Positions 48,784 to 59,657 of a DNA stretch of 64,000 nt are shown here, one piece after another. The position numbers were made by a program, and so were the translations under genes. Source of the DNA: Rhizaria sp. SCN 62-66 (Eukaryota; Rhizaria, unplaced); NCBI GenBank assembly GCA_001724265.1, contig MEDY01000150.1, forward strand, positions 1 through 64,000, read 5' to 3'. The notes beneath the pieces are model-generated. The model ran no database searches and was not told the DNA's origin. It saw only the letters and a program-made list of their open reading frames with translations. The number at the start of each line of letters is the position of its first letter. Positions within the stretch are counted from its first letter, which is position 1.

Positions 48784-50553
48784 ATGGCAATTGATTGGGA
48801 CGATACATTTGCTTATAGCACGTTCAAGGTACGCCGTTTTCGCGACTTTTGTCAAATACATTGCCGCAACGCTTGGTAGCTGACTCCAAAGTGTGCAGTC
48901 TCGCTTCTGGCTCTCATCGTCTTTCTTTTTTTTTTTCTTCTTTTTTTGTACTTGAATCTCACCTCACATTCGTGTTCATACATCTTAATGGTGATGTCTG
49001 TGTATACCACCCGCTCTAGGTTGTACGCGTGCGCGACCGCTATCTCGGTATCCTGCGACTGGTGCTTGTCCTGCTCATCGCCGCCTATGTCCTGGTCAAG
49101 GTCCTCCTCATCGACAAGGCCTACAACGCCACCGAGATCCCCATCGGCACTGTCCGCTCCTCGCTCATGATGCCCGAGGCCACGATCGACCGCGCCGCGC
49201 TGTCCTATTGTCACGGCAACACCGCGGGCGGCGAGCCCTGGCCGTTCCCGGCGGAGGACTACAATTGCGCGATCTGGGACGACCAGTACGTCCGTTTCCC
49301 CGCCGAGGAGGTCAACGGCCTCTTCATCACCTCGCGCGTTCAGGAGGTCTCGCAGACGTACAATTGCGGCGACGGTGACATCACCGCGGCGTGCCCCAAG
49401 CCTTTCTCGAACGCCGGCGACCCGACGACAAGCTTCATCGCCGGCGTCGAGCAGTACACTCTGGGCCTGCAGCACTCGTTCCGCTCCCCTCTCTTCTCGC
49501 TCGACTCCGAGTCAACGGTCTACAAGGGCTCCTCCAACGCCTACAGCGGCGTCATGCTCGACTTCAATGGCAAGGAGGTGATGAAGTTCCCTGTGGACGT
49601 CACCTCCGACAAGCCTGACGTGTTCACGCTTGGTGACCTGCTCAATGCCGCCGGCGCTTCGCTGTCTGATCCTTCGAACGGTACGCTGCATTTGCGATAT
49701 TTATTTGAGATATACGACGATGAGTCAGTCCGAATAGTGAGGTGCCTGTAGTTTTCAGTGTACATGCGAGAATATTTTCTTTAATTGCATCGTATTTGTC
49801 TCGATTGACTCTTTATCTTGGCTCATTGGTACATTTGTGTGACGTTCACTGCAGACCCTAAAAACTCGCTGCGCTACTCCGGCATGGTGCTCCTGGTGAC
49901 GGTGGACTACACCAACGACGGCCACCCGTCGTCGACGCGCTACACCTACCGCGTTGCCGCCATCCCCAACGCCGACTACAAGATGTTCGAGGTCCAGTCC
50001 GGCGTCAACAACGGCCTGCCCCGCCGCAACGCTGAGTACGTCTCCAGAGCAATTGGAGTATGACGACAACAATGACGGATGTTGTTGAATAGTTAAAGTG
50101 TGCAATCACATGATTTTACAACTGCAATCTAGTACAACTGGACTATACTTATCATCCTTGCTTTATCTTACTTCGATGTCTTATGTTTTGATTCGACTTG
50201 TTTTTAGCCGTCGCTCTACCAAGCGCGCCGGCCCCAAGATTATCTTCGTCGTCTCCGGCAAGATGGTCCGCTTCGACTTCCAGACCTTGCTGATCCAGCT
50301 CGTCTCGGCTTTGGGCCTGCTGTCAATGGCCACCATCGTGGTCGAGATGCTCATGCTCTACGTCATGCCGCTGCGCAAGCGCTACAGTGACGCCAAGTTT
50401 GAGTCCACCGTCGACTTCTCAGACGTCCGCGACGGAAACGAGCAGCTGCTCGCCGTCAACTAGATGGACCAGGCGGTCAGTCTCGACAACGCCGCTGTCA
50501 ACAACAACGGCAATGCTTCCAGCGGGCTCTACCAGCCGCCGAGTGACGTCTAA
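48784..50553 (+). CDS. P2RX: P2X-type ATP-gated cation channel
   Basis: Four exons (48784-48828, 49020-49680, 49855-50035, 50208-50553), donors GTACGC, GTACGC and GTACGT, give 410 aa reading through TAG at codon 381. The spliced N-terminus, WDDTFAYSTFKVVRVRDR, carries the conserved Thr-X-Lys motif. It resembles Dictyostelium P2X (WDDIFQYSTVKIVRIRDR). TM1 follows (LVLVLLIAAYVLVKVLL), then a Cys-containing extracellular domain with PIGTVRSSL, TYNCGDGD and NSLRYSGMVL. TM2 lies near residues 330-360, followed by the YxxxK element YSDAK that stabilises P2X channels. P2X are trimers opened by ATP; in amoebae they act on contractile vacuoles. The 30-codon tail after TAG keeps G/C-ending codons and reaches TAA. 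Confidence 0.93.
50461..50463 (+). other. In-frame TAG near the P2X C-terminus (codon 381)
   Basis: Translation could stop here at 380 aa, a normal P2X length. However, 29 further codons with mostly C or G third positions follow, ending in TAA, and composition changes to non-coding only after that TAA. Confidence 0.6.
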
Positions 50554-50870
50554 GTAGCCCGTTCGCCACGTGTAAGTGTCTGTGTACGCAAGGACTTGAC
50601 GTTGGATTCTTGTTGTTGTGTATATTATATCTCTAACTGTTACCTCGGATTTTATTCCTATTTTGCTTTTGAATTGACAACTATCACAACTGTCCGTCCA
50701 CCTTACCTATAAATATAATAAAACCTCCGCTTTACTCGCATGCAAGAATCACACGAATACGTTGTTTGTATTAATCGTAGCTAGTGGAAATCATGTTCAT
50801 AAATAACATTAAAGTAAGCAGTGCAATGCGATTGATCAGTGAAATACCGAGCATTGCAGTTTGTTCGCAT
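50554..50870. other. Convergent intergenic region, 317 bp
   Basis: A+T-rich spacer between the 3' ends of P2X and the Dus gene. AATATAATAAAA near 50713 could serve as a poly(A) signal, but I cannot confirm it. Confidence 0.5.
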
Positions 50871-53800
50871 TTAAATAACAGTTGTTTCGTCGACGCCGTT
50901 CGCAGCCTTGACAGTCTCGCGCCAAGCCCACTTCGCGAGCTCCGTGGCGACAAGTGGCGAGACCACCGGGGCGGCAGCCGCTCGCAACATATCGCCCCAC
51001 GCCTCGCCCGTCGCGCCGCTGCACGCGGAACTCAAGCCTGCTGCCGTGATGAACGCGGTGGTCGCAGGCGGCAGCGCAGTCAACAGTGAGCCCGCAGTGT
51101 CTGCACCGACACTGCTGTTTTCACTGCTTGAGTTGTCCGTTTCAGCAGCCGCGAGAGCTTCGGCGGCGTCAGCGACTGTGCGTAGGACGTCAGTGATCAC
51201 GTGTGCGCGGTGCTGTTGTAGCAGCAGGCGCGCGCGCAGCGGGCCCGCGGGCAGTTGCCGCAGCACCTCATCCAGTGGCGTGCCCGCGCGCACGCGCAGC
51301 GGCGCTGCGCGAGACTTCGTCGAAGCAGACGCGGCACCCGGGGCGGTGTTTGTTGCGACAGCCGCGGAGTCTGCGGCGGCCCAGCGCGCCTCGAGGAGCG
51401 GCAGCACGGCCAGTGCAGGCAGCCCGCGCGGGTGCGCCAGTCCAAGAGACTGTAACGCTGACGCTGCAGCGGAGGCGCTGCTCTCGCCCTTCGACGCGCC
51501 GGCGGCCTTGGGTGTGCTCTTGCCAGCGCTGGCGCCCAACTTGTCATCGCTAGTGGCGCTATCAGCGGGGGCAAGCTGCGCCAGTGCGCGCCTGTCGCCG
51601 TTGCTGAGGAACACGGCGTCGACCGCGTCCTCCTTGGCCGACGTGACGCGCGTCGCCAGCAGCGCGACCGCCGCCCAGCCCGCGCGCGCCGCCCTCCCGC
51701 CGCGGCCGTCCGCGCGCGGCACCGCGGACGCGAACAGCGGCTGCAGGGCGCGCGCCGCGCCGATCAGCGGGCCCAGCGCAGAGCCCAGGCGGAGGTCCAG
51801 CGCGGGCAGATCCTCGCACAGCCGCTGCAGCCGCCGCTCGAGGTTCAGCACGCGGGACCGCGCATCTTGCGCGGCAGACTGCGCCGGCGCCGGCTGCGAG
51901 CGCTGGAGCTGGCGCCGCTGCAGCTTCGTCAGAGGCACGGCGGGGGCTGAAGCCTTTTTGGTGCCCGCTTTCGTTTGGTGATGTGACGGCGCCTGTGCAG
52001 CGGGGTTACCTTTGTTCAGTTTGCTGTGAATTGAGCGTTCCTTAGCGGCGCGCGCGGCTTCCTGAATGGCATCGTGCTCAGCCTTAGCCAGAGCCTTCCG
52101 CGCCGCTACTAGCGCGCGCTCAACGGTCGCAACATCATCGTGCTCGACGTCGCCGTCATCGTCCGCATCGCAGTCGGCGGTATCAAAGCCGACATCGCTG
52201 CCATGTTTGTGAGCTCCATCATTCGCGCAGTCATTTGCGGTGTGTGTGGCGGCAGTTTGAGTGAACTCAGCCAGTACGCTGTCAAAGCTCAGCGACATCG
52301 CGGCCACGGCCCGGGCGCTGGCGTGCGCCCAAGCCGCCTCGTCTTGGTCACTGAACGCCAACACGCCGGGCAGCCGGCCCTGCGTCGCGTCGGTCTGAGC
52401 CGCCGCTGTAGCAGAGGAGGCGAGGAGTGGGGGCAAAAGATAAAGCCGCTCCAGGAAATAAGCGTAGCTGCGCAGCACAGACGCACGTGTCAAAGGGGAA
52501 ATACCTGCAACGGAGTTGGTTACAACTTGAACATCACGAGCACTCACAACTGATGCTGTAATAGATGGCACAGGCACTGCAAAACTCGCTAGAGCGTGCG
52601 CCGCGTCGGCCTCAGCCACCGCGCCAACCTTCAGTGCAGGAACCCCGCCGTTGGTGCTGACAGCGTTGCATTCGGCCCCGGCGCGGGCAGCGTCGGCGGC
52701 GGCGGCAAGCGCAGCCACCGCGGCGTCGAAGTACGCCGGAAACATCGGATCCCCCTGCGCGGCGCGGCCGACCATGACGGCGCCGAGGTGCTCCGCGCCC
52801 AGCAGCGAGGCCGAGGGCGCCGCGCCGCCCGAGCACGCCGCCGCGGGCTGCGGCGGGGGGGAGAAGCCGGCCGCGGCGTCGACGGCGGCAGACAGCGCGG
52901 CCGGGTCGAGCGCGCTCAGCGTTGTCGTCACCGTCGCTGCCTCTGCAGTGCTGCATGCGCTTGACGCCGCGTGCGTGACTGTGCGGTGGATGTTGTGGTA
53001 CTGGAGCGGCGGCCGCGACATGAGATGCCGCAGCGGTGCCGGGATCTGTCGCTCTGACAATCCACCTGTAGTCGACTCGGATGCGTCTGTCTGCTCAATG
53101 TCACCGGGTGAACTATCGTCGTCGGGTACAGTCTCTGCTGCTGGCGCTGCCTTGACGTGAGGTGTTGGCCCCACAGAGGGAACGGCCCACAGCCTGTGCA
53201 GTGCTGACTCGACGGCAGACACACCACCGTTATAGTCCAACCGCACATCGTGGGGCCGAAGCGCAACGTTCACGTCCATACTCACCGTCGCATCGGCATT
53301 GGCGGTCAATGTTTCCGCTGCGGTGACGGCAGCGCGGAGCCACGACGGCGCGCCGGGCGCGCGCAGCTCCGGCGCCAGCACGCGCGACGCCCTGTACAGC
53401 TCAACAGCGAGCGCGGCGTCGGCCAGCGTCTCTGGCGCCGCACGCGAGCGCACAAGCGCCGCCGGCGTCGGAACCGCCGCGCACTGCTCGTCCTCGTCCT
53501 CATCCGCCGCGGGCCGCGTGGTCGCCGCGCGCGCGCCGGCGGCGTCGGCGGCGCGCGCGGCGGCGTGGGCGGCGCGGCCGTCAGCGCTGCGCTGCGCGTG
53601 CGTGCGCGTGTCGGCCGCAGCGGCCGCGGCAGCAGCGGCAGCGGCGGTGGCGGCGGCGGCGTCGGCAGCGGCGATGACGGCCTCGAACGGGCCCGGTGGA
53701 GGCGGAACCGTCCCCGCTGCAAGCGCAGACAGTGCAATCGACGCAATTCGCGCGTCCGCAGCTGCGTCATCAGCGTTCGTGATTACATAAGTGTTATTGT

Positions 53801-55019
53801 TATCCAGCTGAGGTTGAGGCAACCAACCCCGCGCGACGGCTTCCTTGGCTAACAAAGGCAAGCGCTGCGTCGTCAAAACGTGCAGAAACCCCCTCAAATC
53901 GGCCCTCGCGCGCGCGACGAACAGCGGGCGCAGCGGCGGCACCGAGAGGTTGTCCTTGGGCGAGTGCCGCAGCAAGGCCGTGCGTGCGTGGGCGACGACG
54001 TGCGCGATCCCCGCCCGCTCGCAGAGCCCGCAGAGAAAGGCCAGGAAGGACGGGTAGTGGCTCGGCGCGTCGACGCCGAGGCGGAATTTGGCTGATAGTG
54101 GGACGACAAAGTGATCGTGATCAGTGTTCGTAGCGTTTGTCTGTCCCTGCGCGTGCGACTGTAACTGTGACCGCGACGGCGGCACCAAGTGACTGTGCGC
54201 CGGAGCCGTAAGCGCGCGCTCCAGCGCGGCCCGCAGCAGCGCAACCTGGTCGGGGAAGCCGGGCGCGCGCATTAGCGCGGCGCCGTGCTCGCCGGCCTGC
54301 GCGGACGAGGCCGGACAGCCCATGTTGAGGTTGACCTGGTGTGCGCCCGCCGCGAGCAGCGCCAGCGCCGAGGGGAAGAGGAGGCGCGCGGAGGAGCCGG
54401 AGAGCTGGGCCACAGTAGCGCCGCGGGAGCGCAGGGACCCGGACACGCTGCCTAAGACGGGGCGCGTCTCAGAAGAGCAAGAGTTGGGCGATGAGAGCTC
54501 AGTGGAGGCAGAGCTGGAAGAGCTGTAGCCAGAGTCGTTGGCAGCGCGTGCACTGGGAGGCGCGGACAAGGGCCGGGAGAAGGCGCCAGTTGGTGAGGGC
54601 AATGCGGAGGCTCCAGGGTATGTAACAAAGCGCTGAGAGTGCTATTGTGCGTCAACACTGCGACCGCTGCTGCTGGTTGAGCCGTTGCTGCCAGCGTTGC
54701 AGAGAGTGTCACCATCGAGTGCTTCAGGGAAGATAGCGCAGAACGCGCTGCGGGCGACGTTCGGAGACCGGAGGACCTGCATGTCAATAAGCATGGGCGT
54801 GTAAAGGTCCGTACGCAGCGAGGCAAGTCGCAGAAGCTGGCGGAAGTGCAAGTCGGTGACGTCGACCATCGGCGCCACGGCCAGTCGCGGCGGGGCGCGC
54901 ACTGGGAGGGGCCGCACGGACCGCGTGGCGCGCTGTGGAAGGGCCGCAGAGGCCAGGCGCGCGGGGCACCGGCCCAAAAGTGGTGCGGTGACGCGGAAGC
55001 GCGCGCGCAAGCTCAGCAT
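50871..55019 (-). CDS. tRNA-dihydrouridine synthase, DusA type, with very long insertions
   Basis: 1382 aa from the ATG at 55019 to TAA, reading through TAG at codon 126. The first 34 residues (MLSLRARFRVTAPLLGRCPA onward) are Arg/Ala-rich and acid-free, suggesting mitochondrial import. The FMN barrel begins LAVAPMVDVTDLHFRQLLRL and LYTPMLID. The catalytic-Cys motif is NLNMGCPASSAQAGEHGAAL (Cys235). Then come VPLSAKFRLGVD and the DusA-specific HARTALLRHSPKDNLSVPPL. GAVMVGRAAQGDP follows after a large Ala-rich insertion. The helical C-terminal domain is recognisable (SPLTRASVLRSYAYFLE) but hugely extended; bacterial DusA has about 330 aa. The enzyme reduces uridine to dihydrouridine in the tRNA D-loop using NADPH and FMN. 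The TAG lies between the LYTPMLID strand and the next barrel element, so both sides are needed. Confidence 0.88.
54642..54644 (-). other. In-frame TAG inside the Dus catalytic barrel (codon 126)
   Basis: On the minus strand the codons run GCA-CAA-TAG-CAC. The N-terminal part of the Dus barrel lies upstream, and the catalytic-Cys motif lies about 110 codons downstream in the same frame. No plausible GT-AG intron removes the TAG. Confidence 0.85.
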
Positions 55020-55167
55020 GAAGCGCTGCGAATGAGCAGAGATAACAGTAGACTCTCGGGGCTCAACGGGCCTGTGCGGTGTCGAGGAGAGCAAGCGATA
55101 AGGAAAGTGATAAGAATAGCGTCAAACGTCCGTTAATAGAGATATAATAAGTGTGGCGAATATAAGA

Positions 55168-55985
55168 ATGGAGGATGCATATTCTACACAAATGCAGGCT
55201 CTTGTGCAGACCGCCAACGACCAACTCCACGCTGTCATTTTCCACGCCAGCGCCTTCCTCAACTGCACAGCGGCGCTGACCACGATGCCCGAAGTGGACC
55301 CTGTCAACGCACTCGAGACCTCGCTCTCGCTGCCCGCAGCCGACGCGCCCGAGATTATCCGGTTCTCCCGCGCCTTCGCGCCCCCCGGCGCCGCGGCCGA
55401 CGCGGAGGAGGAGGCCTCGCAGGCCGCGCTGCAGGGGGTCGGAGCCGAAGCCGTCGCCCACAGGGACGCCCTGCGCGCCGCCAACGCCGCACTGGACACC
55501 TCGCTGCACGCCATCGACCGCCTCGCCGCTGCAGGCACGGCTGCCGATGCCGCTGCGGCGCAGGGCGGTGCGGAGACAGCTGCTGTGGCCCGACCGGCAG
55601 GGCTCAGCGATGCCGAGTATATCGCCCACCTCGCCAAGCTCAAAAATGAAAAGCTGCAGGTACGTTTTCTGTCATACGAAAGCGAAAAATCGGACGAGTA
55701 TTATAATCATGCTGCTATTTATTTGATGTATCTCACAAAATTTATTTGTTTTCTCTTGTGTCTTTGTGTCGTTCTTTCGCGCCGCAGAGGATTCGCGCTG
55801 GCAATGCGGCACTGACGCGCGGGCTAGCGCGCTGCACCGCGCTGCGGGCGCAGGTCGCCGCCGCGCTCGCTGTGCCGCAGCCGCCGCCGGCCCCCACGCC
55901 CGCCGTTGCGCCCGCGCCCGCGCCTGCGCCTGTGCTTGCGCCAGGGACGGGGACGGGAGCGGTCTCTGCTGCTGTCCCGCAGTGA
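55168..55985 (+). CDS. Small helical protein, unidentified
   Basis: Exons 55168-55659 and 55788-55985 give 229 aa; the intron is 128 bp with donor GTACGT. The start is MEDAYSTQMQALVQTANDQL. The protein is mostly alpha-helical, with coiled-coil-like heptads at about 115-150 and 155-195. It ends in a Pro/Ala repeat. IIRFSRAFAPPG near residue 68 faintly recalls the Ser-rich APP segment of Mediator subunits such as Med4, but this is too weak to name it. It ends in TGA and is divergent from the Dus gene, with only about 150 bp between the start codons. Confidence 0.75.
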
Positions 55986-57034
55986 GGTAAAACGACGCGA
56001 GATTAAAGGCCAGCTTAGTATGAGCTGTGATGCGAACCAAGATAGGTCGTTGAGATTATGTGTAGGTCTATTAGCAAGGTGCGTGACTCAGTTGGCAAGT
56101 TGCTTTAGTGTCACTTCATAACAGCGTTTGTTGATCTGCAAGCTTAGGGAGAGCGCATTTATATCGGCTGCAGTGCTCACTGCATTGTTGTTGGCAACTC
56201 AAGCGAAACAAAGCTAGGCAACAGCGCGACAGCAAAGCATGACCCCAGCGCGTTGCATCAGCAAAGCGCTCCGGCGACTTTGCAACCGGATCGAAACTCA
56301 TGAATAACCAGCAGGCCCGCAGTGAAACACAAGATTAGCAGTTTCAGTTTCCACGATGGAGGAGCCATGACAACAGCTCGACTGGGCGAAATCAAGCATC
56401 CGTTTGTTGACACTAGGTTTGCGGGCGCCTTGCAACTGTTAAAGGCAACAACATCACTGACTAGTGATGTTCGAGTCAAGCCTGTTCTAGAATGTCAGAG
56501 CTACATACGGTCGCACGAGCGCTGCTCGCCAAGCTGCCCCCTCAGACTCGAGCGGCATTAACTAAAATAATACGTCCGTACATAACTTGTCGCAAACCGC
56601 GTCCTGTTGACTTGGTTCTTCTTGCATTGTTTAATCCTGCATTGTTTTGTTGAATATGAAGACTTTATTTTCCTGAAATAATAAAAATTATCCCTAGAAG
56701 CTGAGTTGACCCCCTTTTTTTGGTTGCGGCAAAATGCCAATGCAAACACCTGATGTCGCAAAGTGTGAAGTTACAGCGGATGAAAGTCCAATCCTACTTC
56801 AAAACAGACAGCGCGAAGACCGTGACCCAAGGTGCGGCTCTTCTCCCGGCGTGCACTTTCGAACTCACACGCTCTTCGACGGTTTACGACATATTGATCT
56901 TGTGAACTGTGAATATAGTCTACGCAAATAGGATCTGCAGCCATGCCACACATAAACACGCACAGAAACTCAACGTATCTCAATCACTTCTTTTCATAAC
57001 ATTATCACCGTCAGATCCGCCCACCGACACCAGA
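55986..57034. other. Convergent intergenic region, 1049 bp
   Basis: Spacer of intermediate G+C content between convergent genes. Short open frames lack coding codon bias. No RNA gene or repeat family is recognised. Confidence 0.5.
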
Positions 57035-58744
57035 TCATTCTTCATCGGACGCGAGCGCGCGGTTGCGCGACCGCAGCTGCGGCGCGTCATCGGCCTCGAC
57101 GCTGCCAAAGATGTCGTCATCGGCGTCGGAGGAGAGCCGCGACAGCGCGTTGGCGCGCGCCTCAAGCTCCGTGTTGCGCTCCTTGGACGCCATGTTGAGC
57201 AGCCCATTCTGGTGCTTGCGGTCATAGGCGAACGTGTAGATTGACAGCGCCACGCCCGCGGCGCCGAGGCACGCGAAGAAGGCCTCGACGCCCCAATAGT
57301 CGCCGGCCTCGTTGCGCACAGCGGCGATGACGAGCGGGAACGTGGTCAGGCCGAGGTTCTGCAGCGACGTCATGAGTCCGTACGCGGTGCCGACCTGATG
57401 GCGCTCAACAGTCGCGGGCACCGAGGGCCAGAGCGAGGCGGCGTAGATCGAGTAGGCGAGGCCGAGAAACACGAGCATGACCACGAGCACCGCGAAGGCG
57501 TCAGACAGCGCGAGCGTCAGGTGCAGAAGACAGAGCGTCGACGCGGAGACAATGAGCAGCGCGGCGTTGCCGCCGAAGCGGTCGACGAGGGCGCCCATGA
57601 AGGGGGCCAGACACGCTGTCATAATAAACGGGATGCCCATGACAAACGACGCCTTGGTCTCGGCCGAGGACTGCCGCTCGGGCGTGGGGCACTTGCCGTG
57701 GCAGATGTAACGCTCGATGATGAGAGTCGACGCGACGTTGTTGAAGGGGATGATGCAGCCATAGACAACGACGCAGGATAACGATAGCAGCCAGAAGAGG
57801 CGCCCGAACTGGAGGATCTCCTTGAAGCGCATCTCCTTCTCGGCCGGCGTCGTCGCGGCCGCCGCGGTGACGGCGATCGCGGTGTTGGGGCTGGTCGGGA
57901 CGACCTCATCGTCATCAGCAGCCGCAGAAGAAGAAGACGAGAGTTGCACGTTATCGATGAGATTGTTGGACGACGCAAGGTGGGTGCGCAGACGCTGCTC
58001 CGACGCGGCAATCTTGCGCTCCGCCCAACGGTCGATGACGAAGACGATGATTGAGCACCCAAAGGCGATACAGAGCATGATGACGCCGAACCAGAGCGCG
58101 AAGGTGATCGACTCTGACTGGTACAGTGCGCGGGAACCGATGTTGTTGAGCACGGAGCCGAGGCGGCCAAGCGCAAGCTTGATGCCCATGACCATGGCGA
58201 ACTCGTTTGCGCCGCGGAACCACGAGGCGAGGAGTGAGGAGAGTCCGACGACGATGCACTCGCCGCCGAATCCGTAGACGACGCGGCCGGCGAGCGCGGT
58301 CGCCATCGACGTGTTCGAGACGCCGATGGCGAACAAAGAGTGGCCGGCAATGAGGAAAGTGCCGAAGATGATGTTCATGAGGCGGTAGCCGAAGGTGTCG
58401 GTGAGGAAGCCGCCGAATAGCGGCAGGACGATGTTGGGCAACGAGTAGACGGAGTAGAAAAGCGCGAAATAACGCTCGAATGCGGCGTCGTCGTAGCCGA
58501 AGTGGCGGCGCAGGGGATCGTGCAGCGCGGAGGGCGCGTCAAGGCAATAGTAGCTCGCCATCATGAAGATGGACGCGAGGGGCAGCACGAGCCAACGCAG
58601 GAGCGAGTCCGAGCGGCGCATCGCACGCGGGGCGCCGTTTTCGTCGGTGAACTCGGGCATGGTGATCTCGTCAGAGCTGACGTTGCCGGCGTTACTGTCG
58701 CTGTCACCGACGAGAGACTCGTTAAACATGTTGTTGGATGACAT
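57035..58744 (-). CDS. MFSD1: MFSD1-like major facilitator transporter
   Basis: 569 aa, intronless, TGA stop. After an acidic cytosolic N-terminus comes a 12-helix major facilitator fold. Its MFSD1 signatures are MASYYCLDAPSAL, SLPNIVLPLFGGFLTDTFGYR, VYGFGGECIVVGLSSLLASW and HQVGTAYGLMTSLQNLGL. The central cytosolic loop (about 225-290) is Ser/Ala-rich and longer than in animals. In mammals MFSD1 is a lysosomal dipeptide uniporter that works with GLMP. Export of dipeptides from a lysosome-like compartment is inferred by homology. Confidence 0.92.
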   Translation of the reverse strand: MSSNNMFNESLVGDSDSNAGNVSSDEITMPEFTDENGAPRAMRRSDSLLRWLVLPLASIFMMASYYCLDAPSALHDPLRRHFGYDDAAFERYFALFYSVYSLPNIVLPLFGGFLTDTFGYRLMNIIFGTFLIAGHSLFAIGVSNTSMATALAGRVVYGFGGECIVVGLSSLLASWFRGANEFAMVMGIKLALGRLGSVLNNIGSRALYQSESITFALWFGVIMLCIAFGCSIIVFVIDRWAERKIAASEQRLRTHLASSNNLIDNVQLSSSSSAAADDDEVVPTSPNTAIAVTAAAATTPAEKEMRFKEILQFGRLFWLLSLSCVVVYGCIIPFNNVASTLIIERYICHGKCPTPERQSSAETKASFVMGIPFIMTACLAPFMGALVDRFGGNAALLIVSASTLCLLHLTLALSDAFAVLVVMLVFLGLAYSIYAASLWPSVPATVERHQVGTAYGLMTSLQNLGLTTFPLVIAAVRNEAGDYWGVEAFFACLGAAGVALSIYTFAYDRKHQNGLLNMASKERNTELEARANALSRLSSDADDDIFGSVEADDAPQLRSRNRALASDEE

Positions 58745-59657
58745 CGCGAAAAAGAAGAGTCAACGGGGAGGAAGACAAGGCTGGCTACTCGACGAGGACA
58801 GTTCTGAAGGGGATTAGCAGGCTGGAGCGTCAACTGCGAGAGATGACGGTTGTTGTTGCTAAAAGGGTGACACTGGCGGCTTCTGGGCTTCTGTGACAAC
58901 CGCCTGAGACAGGGTGCGGCGCGGAAGCGGAAGCTGTAGGGGCGAATCAGATAGTTATTGTGTAAACAGACAAGGCAAAATGAGCGGTTGAAAGGGTGCG
59001 AGGAGGTGGAGTCGGCTAATTGAGGAAACGCAATGAACGGTGGGGAATTATAAGGCCTACGTCGGCCTGGTTGAAATGGGTTAATATTACAACCGTTAAA
59101 AATCCATCATTTGCGTGGTAGTAGATATAAACCTCGCAAGGGCACTGTAGAGCGACGAAACTTGGTTGGTGCGCAACGATTTCGAAGGAGGCATCCCGCC
59201 AACATTCGGAGTGCGCGTCGAGAGTCACAGTCCAAGTGTCTTCAAAATACAATTATAAATAGAGTACAAATGCAAGCGCATTTAACGGGCAGTAACTATA
59301 CGTTATCATGAGAACGCGTGTGTTATGCCAGCAGCATGGTCTAAAATGAGCCCTCCTCTCACCAACTCGTCATCGAACCGATATCACTCAGAAAAACGCA
59401 GAAACATATGTTTTAGTTGGAATACACGCCGTCAACAAAATCATAGACCGCCAGAGCCATGTATAGTGATAGAATAAACTGATTGATTTTATTATTTTGC
59501 GTTTTTTCTTGCTTAATTGTTTCTTATGGCATACATTCTTACTAAGATATCATTCATCAAGGATCTTCAGCAAGAAGCGCCAACTGTACAGCCAGCCGAC
59601 GCTCTGCCGAAGCCCGTTCACTCAGCTCCCTCCAACAGCGCTCTGTACAGCGCAGAC
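58745..59657. other. Intergenic region, 913 bp
   Basis: Spacer between two minus-strand genes: upstream of MFSD1 and downstream of the proteasome gene. Its G+C content drops towards 59500. No gene or motif is recognised. Confidence 0.5.

Noticed and set aside
13059-54644. Programmed stop-codon readthrough or pseudogenes as the explanation for the TAGs
   Set aside because: Seven TAGs in four otherwise intact genes, with no TAA or TGA interruptions and no TAG terminators, fit recoding better than decay or leaky stops. A single leaky stop remains possible for P2X.
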